From positions 682,001 through 746,000 of the forward strand of contig NZ_FXWH01000001.1 of NCBI RefSeq assembly GCF_900177775.1: a DNA stretch of 64,000 nucleotides, given 5' to 3'. The position numbers were made by a program, and so were the translations under genes. Source of the DNA: Pseudidiomarina planktonica (GTDB lineage: Bacteria > Pseudomonadota > Gammaproteobacteria > Enterobacterales > Alteromonadaceae). This document shows, one piece after another, positions 8,905 through 17,796 of this stretch (positions within the stretch are counted from its first letter, which is position 1; each line of letters starts with the position of its first letter). A model generated the notes under the pieces. The model was given only the letters and a program-made list of their open reading frames with translations. It was not told the origin of the DNA and did no database searches.

Positions 8905-8936
8905 TAAAAAAGTGGCAACATTTTGCCGCTTTTTTG
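8905..8936 (-). terminator. Terminator after flgA
   Basis: An inverted repeat pairs GGCAA with TTGCC (extended by an AG/CT step around a mismatch) and is flanked by A-runs and T-runs, giving a T-tract on the minus strand after flgA. It isolates flgMN, which has its own sigma-28 promoter. Confidence 0.75.
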
Positions 8937-8989
8937 TGCCGCTTCCGATAGTCTCGCGAAACCAAGCAAAAACACTTTAATTTTCAATG

Positions 8990-9784
8990 TCATAAGTTTA
9001 CTTTTACTTCATTCAAAGCAGCTACGACAGCACTCACTTCACGATTGGAGGCTTGATTTCGTACCGACACAGACTCGCCGAGCAAACCATCATTCAATGC
9101 AACGCCTGTGGCGCTTACGCGCATGCCGTCCAATGCAGCTACTATTGTAACCTTTTCACCTTCGCACACAAGGCAGGTGTTGCGTTCAATAATAGGGTCA
9201 CTGGCATTAATGCGACGTTTCACCCGCGAACCCAGTAATTTGTCTACGGAGTTGTATAAACCGCTGCGAATCATTTGAGTATCTACTAAACTGATCTCAA
9301 GATCGTCTTCGGTTAACAGTGTACCTGGCGACAAAGGTCGCTTGGCGGTTACTACCGGTGCCATCATGTAAATGCGAACAGGCACGTAGCTGCGCCATGG
9401 CGCACCGGCTTCGCAGCTGATTTCAACGGTGCTAAAGCGATCCATATTAGCGTTATTTGCAAGTTGTATGCGTGCAGGTTCTGCGCACTGGCGTGGTGCC
9501 ATGCGAGCATCTAAGCCACCGGCTTCTACTGTTACTTTGCCGCCGGCAGGTGCGGTAACTCGCTCCAGCACATAGCTTTCAGCAAGGTCGCGTAGGCGAT
9601 GATAGTCGTAACTCATGGCCGTGCTCTTAGTAGCCGCGGCAGAGCTTTCTGCCGCGGTATTCGCCGTAGCTATATTCTCGGCGGCAGCGCTGACGTATAA
9701 TGGCAGCACACTAACGCTCATAGCTAAAGTGATGAGAAGTCGGTTTTTTGTCAGCCGTTGCTGAAGCCAGTTGTTCGCTATCAT
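8990..9784 (-). CDS. flgA: Flagellar P-ring assembly chaperone FlgA
   Basis: 264 residues from the ATG at 9784, which has CAGGTG upstream; an in-frame ATG at 9814 lacks a ribosome site. A signal peptide (MSVSVLPLYVSAAA) sends it to the periplasm. After an alanine-rich linker come the N-terminal region with the paired cysteines (APRQCAEPARIQL, STVEISCEAGAPWRSYVPV) and the C-terminal SAF/beta-clip domain (TAKRPLSPGTLLTEDDLEI, ending VVAALNEVKVNL). FlgA helps FlgI polymerise into the P ring. The gene is divergent from cheV. Confidence 0.93.
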   Translation of the reverse strand: MIANNWLQQRLTKNRLLITLAMSVSVLPLYVSAAAENIATANTAAESSAAATKSTAMSYDYHRLRDLAESYVLERVTAPAGGKVTVEAGGLDARMAPRQCAEPARIQLANNANMDRFSTVEISCEAGAPWRSYVPVRIYMMAPVVTAKRPLSPGTLLTEDDLEISLVDTQMIRSGLYNSVDKLLGSRVKRRINASDPIIERNTCLVCEGEKVTIVAALDGMRVSATGVALNDGLLGESVSVRNQASNREVSAVVAALNEVKVNL

Positions 9785-9913
9785 GGTTACACCTGATACC
9801 TTTGGTTTTTGCATTTATGTTGTGTCACTTGTGCTTGTTTTCTGGGCTTGCGCCGGAAAAAAAGTTATAACTAGCAAACAGCGTCAAAACACCGACTGTT
9901 TGCCTAAACGTAT

Positions 9914-9941
9914 TAAAGCTATGCAAAGCCTGTGCCGATAG
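9914..9941 (+). promoter_or_regulatory. Probable sigma-28 promoter of cheV
   Basis: TAAAGCTA, 12 nt, GCCGATAG. The spacer is one base longer than the consensus, but both boxes are good. It ends 30 bases before the cheV start. Confidence 0.6.
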
Positions 9942-9971
9942 CAAACAAACAGAAATAACTGGAGAATTTTC

Positions 9972-10898
9972 ATGGCCGGAATACTAGACTCAGTCAACCA
10001 GCGTACCCAGTTAGTCGGACAGAATCGGCTAGAACTGCTGCTCTTTAAGCTTGCCGGGCGGCAGCGCTTTGGTATTAACGTATTTAAAGTTCGGGAAGTG
10101 TTGCAGTGCCCGAAGTTAACAGCTATTCCCAAACGCAGCTCGCTGGTGCGTGGTATTGCTCACATTCGCGGCCAGGCCATTTCCATTATTGATTTAAGCC
10201 TGGCTACCGGTGGCCCTGCGATTGATAAAATTGAAACGCGCTTTATTATTATTGCTGAGTACAATCGCTCGGTGCAGGGCTTTCTGGTTGGCGGTGTTGA
10301 ACGCATTATCAACATTAACTGGGAAGACATTAAACCACCGCCGCGAGGTATGGGCCGCCAGAGTTATTTAACAGCGGTAACTAAGGTAGAAGACGAACTG
10401 GTTGAAATTATCGACGTTGAGCGGATTTTGTCAGACATCACACCGCTGAACACCGAACTGAGTGAAGAAGTTCGCAATTCGCCGCTGAATGTAAATCGCG
10501 AAGAAATCAGTATTCTGATTGCCGACGATTCCGCCGTGGCGCGAAATCAAATTAAGCGTGCGTTAGAGCCGCTTGAAATCAATATGGAAATTATGAAAGA
10601 CGGCCGCGAAGCGCTGGATTGGTTAAAAGCCAAGAAAGAGCAGGTGGGTGGTGACATTCACCGGTACGTGCCGCTAATGGTTTCCGATGTGGAAATGCCG
10701 GTAATGGACGGCTACACACTCACGGCAGAAGTAAAAGCCGACCCCGATTTAGCCAAAATGCATGTGATTTTGCACACCTCGTTAAGCGGTGTATTTAATC
10801 AGGCGATGGTGAAAAAAGTTGGCGCCGACGATTTTATTGCTAAGTTTCATCCTGATGAGCTTGCAGGCGCGGTCAAGAAATGGCTGAATGTTGAATAA
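9972..10898 (+). CDS. cheV: Chemotaxis coupling protein CheV (CheW domain plus receiver)
   Basis: 308 residues. Residues ~20-165 are a CheW-like domain (LLLFKLAGRQRFGINVFKVREV, then VRGIAHIRGQAISIIDL). Residues ~180-305 are a response-regulator receiver: acidic pocket in ILIADDSAVAR, phospho-acceptor Asp239 in VSDVEMPVMDGY, and the switch Thr/Ser and Lys in HTSLSG and DFIAKF. CheV couples receptors to CheA and is tuned by phosphorylation. It has a good ribosome site (GGAG) and stands before cheR, the normal arrangement in Vibrio, Shewanella and relatives. Confidence 0.95.
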   Translation: MAGILDSVNQRTQLVGQNRLELLLFKLAGRQRFGINVFKVREVLQCPKLTAIPKRSSLVRGIAHIRGQAISIIDLSLATGGPAIDKIETRFIIIAEYNRSVQGFLVGGVERIININWEDIKPPPRGMGRQSYLTAVTKVEDELVEIIDVERILSDITPLNTELSEEVRNSPLNVNREEISILIADDSAVARNQIKRALEPLEINMEIMKDGREALDWLKAKKEQVGGDIHRYVPLMVSDVEMPVMDGYTLTAEVKADPDLAKMHVILHTSLSGVFNQAMVKKVGADDFIAKFHPDELAGAVKKWLNVE

Positions 10899-10937
10899 CG
10901 CAGTATTTTTTAATTAAAAGGAAGTAGCAGTATCACT

Positions 10938-11771
10938 GTGTCTGATAAAGAACTAGATATAAAAGCCTACAACGAGTTTCGCGAATTTCTGGAGCGCCAG
11001 TGTGGAATCGTTCTGGGCGACAGTAAGCTGTATCTGGTGAAAAGTCGGCTGAGTCCGCTCATGAACAAATTTAGCATTAGCACCTTAACGGAGCTGGTGA
11101 CTAAATCCATGCAAATCAGTGAGCGTGCTATTCGCTCAGCTGTGATAGACGCTATGACCACTAATGAAACTTTGTGGTTTCGTGATGGCTACCCGTTCGA
11201 ATTACTGTATAACCGCATTTTCCCTGAATTGAAGAACCAACGCACACCGCTGAAAATTTGGTCGTCGGCCAGTTCCAGTGGGCAAGAGCCGTACTCTATT
11301 GCCATGATGTACTTAGAGTATAAAGCGCGTAACCCGGGAGCATTTCCGGGGGGGATTCAAATTACCGGCACTGATATTTCTAATAAAGTGCTGGAGCAAT
11401 CCAAACAGGCCTGCTACGACAAGCTGTCGTTAGCTCGCGGTTTGTCTATGGAACGCCGCCAGAAGTTCTTTGTGAATGCCGAGAACGGCCAGGCGCAACT
11501 AAAAGATGAAGTGCGTAAGTTAGTGCAGTTCCGTCATCTGAATTTATTAGACAGCTACTCTTTATTAGGCAAGTTCGACATTATTTTTTGTCGCAACGTG
11601 CTGATTTACTTTGCTCCTGAGCTTAAGAAAAAAATTGTTTCGCAATTCCGTCAGTCGCTAAACCCGAAAGGATACTTGTTCCTGGGGGCATCTGAGTCGA
11701 TGTCGGGCCTCAATGACGATTTTGAAATGATCCGCTGCAACCCCGGCATTATTTACCGCCGTAAAACCTGA
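10938..11771 (+). CDS. cheR: Chemotaxis protein methyltransferase CheR
   Basis: 277 residues from a GTG. An N-terminal helical domain (YNEFREFLERQCGIVLGDSK) is followed by the SAM-binding domain: IWSSASSSGQEPYSIAMM, the TDIS acidic motif and FDIIFCRNVLIYF. It methylates glutamates on chemoreceptors. No C-terminal pentapeptide-binding TPR region is present, so it is the short form. It probably shares a transcript with cheV, 39 bases upstream. Confidence 0.95.
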   Translation: MSDKELDIKAYNEFREFLERQCGIVLGDSKLYLVKSRLSPLMNKFSISTLTELVTKSMQISERAIRSAVIDAMTTNETLWFRDGYPFELLYNRIFPELKNQRTPLKIWSSASSSGQEPYSIAMMYLEYKARNPGAFPGGIQITGTDISNKVLEQSKQACYDKLSLARGLSMERRQKFFVNAENGQAQLKDEVRKLVQFRHLNLLDSYSLLGKFDIIFCRNVLIYFAPELKKKIVSQFRQSLNPKGYLFLGASESMSGLNDDFEMIRCNPGIIYRRKT

Positions 11772-11803
11772 TTCGCCCCTCCGTACATTTACATGCAACA
11801 AAT

Positions 11804-12074
11804 GTAGCCTGACGTTCCACGTCAGGTGCGGTTTATCCGTCAGCAACAATGCACGTTTCATGGTGTAGCCTGACGTTCCACGTCAGGTGCGGTTTATCCG
11901 CCTACGACAATGTACATCCGCACGGGGATGCATCTCACCTGACGTGAAACGTCAGGCTACGTCGTAGGTACATTCTGCACGGGGATGCATCTCACCTGAC
12001 GTGTAACGTCAGGCTACGTCGTAGGTACATTCCGCATGCGGATGTATCTCACCTGACGTAGAACGTCAGGCTAC
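11804..12074. repeat. Array of five GTAG-type REP palindromes (BIME-like)
   Basis: This fills most of the 361-base gap between cheR and flgB. Five 23-bp units have the form GTAG-CCTGACGT-NNN-ACGTCAGG: plus strand at 11804-11826 and 11865-11887; minus strand at 11938-11960, 11995-12017 and 12052-12074. Each has a perfect 8-bp stem. Plus copies are followed by TGCGGTTTATCC; minus copies by TGAGATGCATCC or a close variant, so there are two subtypes. The last three copies recur every 57 bp with conserved spacers. The 5' GTAG is the mark of REPs linked to REP-associated tyrosine transposases; no such gene is in the window. Confidence 0.85.
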
Positions 12075-12082
12075 GTCCCCTC

Positions 12083-12098
12083 TGGCACATTCCTTGCT
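12083..12098 (+). promoter_or_regulatory. Sigma-54 promoter of the flgBCDE operon
   Basis: TGGCAC, 5 nt, TTGCT: a perfect -24/-12 element, 35 bases before flgB and 9 bases after the last REP palindrome. Confidence 0.9.
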
Positions 12099-12132
12099 TT
12101 GATCTCCGCAATCTTTATGTGGAGACAAAATT

Positions 12133-12534
12133 ATGGCTATTAACTTTGACAGCATGCTTGGTATTCATCAGCACACGCTTGGTGTTCGTACTCAGCGTGC
12201 TGAAATGATTGCCAACAACATTGCCAATGCCGATACCCCTGGTTACAAAGCCAAAGGTATGGAATTTCAGCAGGCATTGAAGCAAGCCACCGGTGGAAGC
12301 GGCAATTATAAGCTGGATCGCACCCATGGCGACCACTTCTCAGTAGAACTCAAACCTTCCGGAACAGAAAAATATCGCGTTCCAAATCAACCAGATACGG
12401 GTGATGGTAACACTGTGGATATACAGTTGGAACAGAACTTGTATATGCAGAATGCACTGGAGTATCAAATGAGTACGAGTTTTCTTGACGCACGAATTTC
12501 CGGCGTGAAGAAAGCCATAACCGGAGGGCAATAA
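12133..12534 (+). CDS. flgB: Flagellar proximal rod protein FlgB
   Basis: 133 residues, the usual length. It begins with the rod/hook family N-terminal helix (LGIHQHTLGVRTQRAEMIA) and the motif NNIANADTPGYKA, and ends with a helix typical of FlgB (LEYQMSTSFLDARISGVKKA). FlgB forms the most proximal rod ring next to FliE and the MS ring. It is the first gene behind a sigma-54 promoter and is 2 bases from flgC. Confidence 0.95.
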   Translation: MAINFDSMLGIHQHTLGVRTQRAEMIANNIANADTPGYKAKGMEFQQALKQATGGSGNYKLDRTHGDHFSVELKPSGTEKYRVPNQPDTGDGNTVDIQLEQNLYMQNALEYQMSTSFLDARISGVKKAITGGQ

Positions 12535-12536
12535 GC

Positions 12537-12998
12537 ATGAGTCTGTTTAAGATATTTGATGTAAGCGGTTCTGCTATGAGCGCCCAGTCGGTTCGTTTGA
12601 ACACCACGGCCAGTAACATGGCGAACGCCAACTCGGTAAGTAGTAGCGCTGAAGAAACCTATCGCGCCCGGAGTCCGGTTTTCGCCACGGCAATGCAGCA
12701 AGCCAATGAGCAGTATCACAGCGGCAAGAGCGGCAGAGCCGGAGGCACCATGGGGCAAGAGTCTGCCGGTGTCAATGTGTTAGGGATTGTGGAAAGCCAA
12801 AAGCCGTTAACGGTTGAGTACGCGCCAAACCATCCCATGGCCGACGGCGATGGTTATATTTATCGTCCGAATGTGAATGCCATGGAAGAAATGGCAAACA
12901 TGATTTCCGCGTCGCGCTCGTATCAAACCAACGTACAGGTGGCTGATACCGCGAAAACCATGGTGACTCGTTTATTAAGACTGGGCCAGGGTAACTAA
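12537..12998 (+). CDS. flgC: Flagellar proximal rod protein FlgC
   Basis: 153 residues. N-terminal rod helix (VSGSAMSAQSVRLNTTASNMANANS) and C-terminal helix with the family motif MANMISASRSYQTNVQV. The middle holds the YAPNHPMADGDGYIYRPNV segment that is diagnostic for FlgC. It stacks on FlgB in the rod. Slightly longer than E. coli FlgC owing to extra residues around 50-70 (YHSGKSGRAGGTMGQE). Confidence 0.95.
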   Translation: MSLFKIFDVSGSAMSAQSVRLNTTASNMANANSVSSSAEETYRARSPVFATAMQQANEQYHSGKSGRAGGTMGQESAGVNVLGIVESQKPLTVEYAPNHPMADGDGYIYRPNVNAMEEMANMISASRSYQTNVQVADTAKTMVTRLLRLGQGN

Positions 12999-13048
12999 TT
13001 TTTAGGTTCGCTGTGGCGGCCTGACTAGCAGCAAAGAGAGATCCGACA

Positions 13049-13729
13049 ATGGACAATTCAATACAAAATCCGGCTTTGCGTAATATGTATTGGCAGGAAG
13101 AGCCAACTGCGAAAGAGGGTTCTCCTGATCAGAAACTGGATCAGGAAGACTTTTTCAAGCTGTTAACGCAGCAGTTGAATATGCAGGATCCGACGAAGCC
13201 GGTTGAAAACGATCAGATGATTGCGCAAATGACCAACTTCACTATGGCTGAAGGCATTACCAATATGTCGGATCAGTTCAAAACCTTTACCGAGAATATG
13301 ACCTCGAATCAGGCATTGCAGGCTTCCACGCTAGTTGGTCGCCAGGTGATGGTGCCAACCAATGAAGCGAATATTCCGTTAACGGGTGGCGGTGCTAACG
13401 GTGCCATTGCGCTGCAGCAGTCGGGCTTTAACACCAAGCTAACCGTTGAAAATGCTCAAGGGCAAGTGGTGAAAAACATTAGCTTAGGTGACCTTGAAGC
13501 CGGCGTACATGATTTTGAATGGGACGGCACCGATGCCAACGGCAATCCGGTTCCTCCTGGCAATTACAGCATTAGCGCTAACGCTCGAATGGGTACTAGT
13601 AACGAAGAACTACCAGTTCAAATGCGCGCTCACGTGAATAGCGTCAGTATGGGTGGCGGCGAAGGAATTGTACTGAATTTACGTGGTTTAGGTGGAGTCA
13701 AGCTGGCTGACGTCAGTGAAATTGGCTAA
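13049..13729 (+). CDS. flgD: Flagellar hook capping/assembly protein FlgD
   Basis: 226 residues. The N-terminal FlgD signature LDQEDFFKLLTQQLNMQDP is followed by NDQMIAQMTNFTMAEGI. The C-terminal half holds the FLN-like region (VHDFEWDGTDANGNPVPPG) and a Tudor-like part. FlgD caps the growing hook and is shed on completion. It has a good ribosome site and lies between flgC and flgE as usual. Confidence 0.95.
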   Translation: MDNSIQNPALRNMYWQEEPTAKEGSPDQKLDQEDFFKLLTQQLNMQDPTKPVENDQMIAQMTNFTMAEGITNMSDQFKTFTENMTSNQALQASTLVGRQVMVPTNEANIPLTGGGANGAIALQQSGFNTKLTVENAQGQVVKNISLGDLEAGVHDFEWDGTDANGNPVPPGNYSISANARMGTSNEELPVQMRAHVNSVSMGGGEGIVLNLRGLGGVKLADVSEIG

Positions 13730-13818
13730 GGCGTCAGCGGCGCAGGCGCGGTAATTTTGCCGCCCGGTGCACTGGCTAAGAATTAGAATTTATACATTGT
13801 GTATTATTGAGGTGACTT

Positions 13819-15174
13819 ATGTCATACAACATAGCTCTGAGTGGCCTGGCTGCTTCTCAAAAAGATTTGGACGTAACGGCAAACAACATTGCAAACGTTA
13901 AAACCACCGGCTTTAAAGAGTCGCGTGCCGAGTTTGCCGATGTGTACGCGTCGAGCATTTTCAACGCGGGTAAAACTAAAGTAGGTGACGGTGCGTTAAC
14001 GTCAAACGTGGCGCAGCAGTTTTCACAAGGCTCGTTGAACTTCACCAACAACTCGCTGGATATGGCTATTAGCGGCAATGGCTTTTTTGCCACGTCGGCT
14101 GACATAGGTTCACGGGACTTTACTTATACCCGTGCCGGTGCCTTTAAGCTGAACAACAGCAACTTCATTGTGAATAACTCCGGTGATTTCTTGCAGGGTT
14201 TTCAGGTTGACCGCAACACTGGTAATGCGTCATCAACCAGCTTAGCAACGACTCAGCCAATTCGGATTCCTGATGTTGCTGGTGCGCCGCAGGAAACTGA
14301 CAATATTTTCCAAGCCTTTAACGTAGATGCGCGCTTAACCAGCATTGACGATGATGGCGGTACTCCTCCGGGTTCGAACTTCTCGCCGGATGCGCCTTCC
14401 AGCTTTAGCGCTTCGACCTCGGCTACGGTGTTTGACTCCTTAGGTGAGTCGCACGTAGTTAGTACTTACTATGTGAAGCGTGGCCCGAACGAATGGGACG
14501 TGTACGCTACTTTTGATGGTCAGGAAATTGATATTGGTGGTTCAGGTACACCAGGTGCCGAGTCTGCAGCGGGCTATCAGAGCCAACGCATTACCTTTAA
14601 CACCGCGGGTAACCCTGATGTAACTGCGCCGGAAATTACTTTCCCGCCGGGCACTTTAGATTTGTCAGGTTCAGGCCCGGACGGTCCTTACCTGGCTAAC
14701 GGTGCTGATAATGCGCAATCTATTGCGCTGAACTATCAGGATCGTACCGGTGGCACAGTGCCAACTCAGTTCGCTTCTGACTTTGAAGTGTCAACACTAG
14801 AGCAGGACGGTACTACTGTTGGTCGTTTAACCAACGTTGATATCGATTCTACCGGTTTGGTAGCTGCAACTTACTCGAATGGTGATGTGCAGTACTTAGG
14901 TCAGGTAGCCATGGTACGTTTTGCCAACGAGCAAGGCTTGACTCAGACAGGTGATACTTCATGGCGGCAAAGCATTGCCTCAGGTGACCCATTAGCTGGC
15001 GAAGCCAACTCAGGAACCTACGGTGCGATTGAAGCATCAGCGCTGGAGAACTCCAACGTAAACCTGACGCAAGAGCTGGTTGATTTGATTACCTCACAGC
15101 GTAATTTCCAGGCGAACTCGCGTTCACTGGAAGTGAACTCAACGCTGCAGCAGACTATTCTGCAGATTCGATAA
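13819..15174 (+). CDS. flgE: Flagellar hook protein FlgE
   Basis: 451 residues. It starts MSYNIALSGLAASQKDLDVTANN and carries the NIANVKTTGFKESRAEF motif. It ends with the conserved hook helix (ELVDLITSQRNFQANSRSLEV). The central part (DARLTSIDDDGG, TSATVFDSLGESHVVSTYYV) is the FlgE-specific D1/D2 domain. FlgE makes the hook. A terminator follows directly, and the next flagellar genes have their own sigma-54 promoter. Confidence 0.96.
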   Translation: MSYNIALSGLAASQKDLDVTANNIANVKTTGFKESRAEFADVYASSIFNAGKTKVGDGALTSNVAQQFSQGSLNFTNNSLDMAISGNGFFATSADIGSRDFTYTRAGAFKLNNSNFIVNNSGDFLQGFQVDRNTGNASSTSLATTQPIRIPDVAGAPQETDNIFQAFNVDARLTSIDDDGGTPPGSNFSPDAPSSFSASTSATVFDSLGESHVVSTYYVKRGPNEWDVYATFDGQEIDIGGSGTPGAESAAGYQSQRITFNTAGNPDVTAPEITFPPGTLDLSGSGPDGPYLANGADNAQSIALNYQDRTGGTVPTQFASDFEVSTLEQDGTTVGRLTNVDIDSTGLVAATYSNGDVQYLGQVAMVRFANEQGLTQTGDTSWRQSIASGDPLAGEANSGTYGAIEASALENSNVNLTQELVDLITSQRNFQANSRSLEVNSTLQQTILQIR

Positions 15175-15188
15175 GCTTTATCGCTTCT

Positions 15189-15218
15189 TAAAAAAGGCCG
15201 CGCTCGCGGCCTTTTTTT
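15189..15218 (+). terminator. Terminator after flgE
   Basis: The stem GGCCGC / GCGGCC has a GCTC loop between A6 and T7 runs. It begins 15 bases after the flgE stop. Confidence 0.93.
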
Positions 15219-15250
15219 ATGGCTCCTAACGCGGCGACATCGCGCTTGGT

Positions 15251-15381
15251 GTAGCCTGACGTTCCACGTCAGGTGCGATTTATCCGGTTAGGCAAATGCA
15301 TGTTCTATACGTTTGATTCGTTTCCTACAACGTGCACATTTTATGCGACAACATCTCACCTGACGTGAAACGTCAGGCTAC
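15251..15381. repeat. Inverted pair of GTAG-type REP palindromes
   Basis: Same element as the array before flgB: a plus copy at 15251-15273 followed by TGCGATTTATCC, and a minus copy at 15359-15381. They face each other about 85 bases apart in the 334-base gap between flgE and flgF. Confidence 0.8.
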
Positions 15382-15387
15382 AACCGT

Positions 15388-15437
15388 CGTCATACGACAA
15401 CCATCGTCATACGGCAAGCATCGTCATACGACAACCG
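15388..15437 (+). repeat. Three 17-bp tandem repeats upstream of flgF
   Basis: Units at 15388-15404, 15405-15421 and 15422-15437 (the last one base short) of CGTCATACGACAACCAT with two substitutions in the middle unit. They end 6 bases before the sigma-54 element. Confidence 0.8.
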
Positions 15438-15442
15438 CAACA

Positions 15443-15458
15443 TGGCACACATCTTGTA
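15443..15458 (+). promoter_or_regulatory. Sigma-54-type promoter of the flgFGHIJKL operon
   Basis: TGGCAC, 5 nt, TTGTA. The -24 is perfect and the -12 has TTGT for TTGC. It lies 50 bases before flgF. Confidence 0.7.
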
Positions 15459-15508
15459 TATATCTACCCGAGAGAACCAACTAACCCAGCATTTTGCCGG
15501 AGAGATTT

Positions 15509-16252
15509 ATGGATCGGATGCTATACATAGCCATGAGCGGTGCCAAAGAGAACATGAATGGCATTGCGTTGCGCGCCAATAATCTGGCGAACACCAACAG
15601 CGTTGGCTTTAAATCAGACCTGCAGCAGGCGCGCTCTATGCAAGCCTACGGTGAAGGCATGCCAACACGGGTGTTTTCACTTACCGAAAGCCCGGGTCAG
15701 AACTACGCCGGCGGTGCGCTAATGACTACCGAACGGAATCTTGACGTTGCCGTTAACGGCGACGGTTGGTTGGCGGTAGCCGACGACGAAGGCAATGAAG
15801 CCTACACCCGTAACGGTAGCCTGCAAATGACCGCAGAAGGTATGTTGCAAACCAGCAGTGGCCAGCCTTTGCTAGGCGACGGCGGACCTATTTTCCTGCC
15901 GATTCCGGTTGAAAAAGTGGAAATTGGTAGCGACGGCTCAATCATGGTACGGCCACAAGGCGCACCGGCTGAAGCTATGGAAGTGGTAGACCGCATGAAG
16001 CTGGTTAACCCGCCGAACGGTGAGATTGAGCGCGGCAAAGACGGCTTGTACCGCCGCAAAGATGGTTTTGATGCCATTCTGGCCGCCGAAGTGCGCATTG
16101 AAGCTGGCGCGCTGGAAAAAAGTAACGTGAACCCAATTGAAGAAATGACTCAAATGATTTCGCTGCAACGTCAGTTCGATATGAACGTGAAAATGATGAA
16201 AACAGCAGACGAGAACGGCCAGCGTTCAGAAACGTTGATGCGCGTTAGTTAA
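15509..16252 (+). CDS. flgF: Flagellar proximal rod protein FlgF
   Basis: 247 residues from the ATG at 15509, which follows GGAGAG by 4 bases; the open frame begins at a TTG five codons earlier, inside the ribosome site. N-terminus MDRMLYIAMSGAKENMNGIA with NNLANTNSVGFKSDL, and C-terminal helix ALEKSNVNPIEEMTQMISLQ. FlgF is a rod protein. First gene of a long operon running to flgL. Confidence 0.95.
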   Translation: MDRMLYIAMSGAKENMNGIALRANNLANTNSVGFKSDLQQARSMQAYGEGMPTRVFSLTESPGQNYAGGALMTTERNLDVAVNGDGWLAVADDEGNEAYTRNGSLQMTAEGMLQTSSGQPLLGDGGPIFLPIPVEKVEIGSDGSIMVRPQGAPAEAMEVVDRMKLVNPPNGEIERGKDGLYRRKDGFDAILAAEVRIEAGALEKSNVNPIEEMTQMISLQRQFDMNVKMMKTADENGQRSETLMRVS

Positions 16253-16289
16253 ACCTAATTGATGAAAGATTTTTACCAGGAGGTGCAAC

Positions 16290-17078
16290 ATGCATCCAGC
16301 TCTGTGGATAAGTAAAACCGGTTTAGACGCGCAGCAGCGTGATATTTCCGTAATCTCGAATAACCTGGCCAACGCCAGCACTATTGGCTTTAAGAAAAGT
16401 CGGGCGATTTTTGAGGATTTGCTATATCAGAACATTAACCAACCTGGTGGGCAGTCGGCGCAAGACACCGAAATGCCATCAGGTTTAATGCTTGGTGCCG
16501 GTACCAAAGTAGTTGCTACCCAGAAGAACTATGGTCAGGGCAATCTGGTAACCACCGACAACTCGCTGGACGTGATGATTAGCGGTAAAGGCTTTTTCCA
16601 GATTCTGATGCCGGACGGTGAGATTTCTTACACTCGTAATGGCCAGTTTCAGTTAGATGAAGAAGGTCGCATGGTAACACCAGGCGCCGGCTTCCCAATT
16701 GAGCCAGCCATTGTGATACCAGAAGATGCCGTGTCTATTTCCATTTCGCAAGACGGTGAAGTGTCGGTAGTGCAGCAGGGTAATGCTGACAATGTAGTGG
16801 TAGGTCAGTTAAACCTGGTTGACTTTATTAACCCGTCCGGGCTGGAACCTATTGGCCAGAACTTGCTGCAGGAAACTGCCGTAAGTGGCGCACCGGTTGA
16901 GGGTGTTCCTGGTTTGGAAGGTTTTGGTAGTACCGTGCAGGGTTCGCTGGAAACGTCGAATGTGAACGTAACTGAAGAGCTGGTAAACCTGATTGAAAGT
17001 CAGCGTGCTTACGAAATGAACTCGAAAGTTATTTCGTCGGTTGACCAGATGCTGAGCTTCGTCACTCAGCAACTATAA
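16290..17078 (+). CDS. flgG: Flagellar distal rod protein FlgG
   Basis: 262 residues, standard length. Starts [21 protein letters not shown] with the [20 protein letters not shown] motif, including the FlgG-specific [13 protein letters not shown] segment. The C-terminal helix is [19 protein letters not shown]. FlgG makes the distal rod. Ribosome site AGGAGG. Confidence 0.97.
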   Translation: MHPALWISKTGLDAQQRDISVISNNLANASTIGFKKSRAIFEDLLYQNINQPGGQSAQDTEMPSGLMLGAGTKVVATQKNYGQGNLVTTDNSLDVMISGKGFFQILMPDGEISYTRNGQFQLDEEGRMVTPGAGFPIEPAIVIPEDAVSISISQDGEVSVVQQGNADNVVVGQLNLVDFINPSGLEPIGQNLLQETAVSGAPVEGVPGLEGFGSTVQGSLETSNVNVTEELVNLIESQRAYEMNSKVISSVDQMLSFVTQQL

Positions 17079-17109
17079 GCACAGCAGCTATAAAAGAAGG
17101 CTAAAAATT

Positions 17110-17784
17110 ATGTTTAAGTTTATCCCTATTGCAATGGTACTGGTGTTGGCAGGTTGTGCCACGCCCCGCCATCAGCCGATGCCTGATGACCCATTCTACG
17201 CGCCGGTGTTACCGGAAGACAGAAATGAACCTATTGTGCCAAATGGCAGCCTGTTCCAGGCGCAATATGCGGATGCACTGTATTCAGATATTAAGGCCCG
17301 CCGCTTAGGTGACATTATTACCGTCATGCTGCAGGAACAAACCACTGCATCAAAGTCCGCGGCAGCAGAAACCAGCAAAGCCGCTAACGCTGAACTTGGC
17401 GCCCCACAGGTATTTGGTCGGCCCATTACTATTAACGGTAATCCGCTGTCGGCCAGTTTTGGTGGTGACCGTGATTTCAGTGGTGACGGCGCGGCGGATC
17501 AGAGCAACAGCCTGACTGGTCAAATTACCGTCACCGTGATTAAAGTACTGCCCAACGGCAACTTGATTGTGCGCGGCGAAAAATGGATGAAAATTAATAC
17601 CGGCGACGAGTACATTCGTTTAACCGGTATGTTACGTCCGCAGGATATTTCAGCAGATAACATGGTGCCATCCACCCGGGTGGCGAACGCGCGCATTGAA
17701 TACAGCGGCACCGGTAGCCTGGCACAAGTGCAGGAACCAGGTTGGTTAACCCGCTTCTTCAATAGTTCGTACTGGCCGTTGTAA
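17110..17784 (+). CDS. flgH: Flagellar L-ring lipoprotein FlgH
   Basis: 224 residues with a lipoprotein signal ending at the lipobox LAGC. The conserved core follows: SLFQAQYADALYSDIKARRL, GDIITVMLQEQTTASKSA, LPNGNLIVRGEKW and RPQDISADNMVPSTRVANAR. FlgH forms the outer-membrane L ring around the rod. Confidence 0.97.
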   Translation: MFKFIPIAMVLVLAGCATPRHQPMPDDPFYAPVLPEDRNEPIVPNGSLFQAQYADALYSDIKARRLGDIITVMLQEQTTASKSAAAETSKAANAELGAPQVFGRPITINGNPLSASFGGDRDFSGDGAADQSNSLTGQITVTVIKVLPNGNLIVRGEKWMKINTGDEYIRLTGMLRPQDISADNMVPSTRVANARIEYSGTGSLAQVQEPGWLTRFFNSSYWPL

Positions 17785-17796
17785 GGAGTAACGAAC

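Noticed and set aside
11804-12074. CRISPR array
   Set aside because: Units are palindromic in both orientations, spacers are themselves repeated, and no cas genes are present; REP elements explain it.
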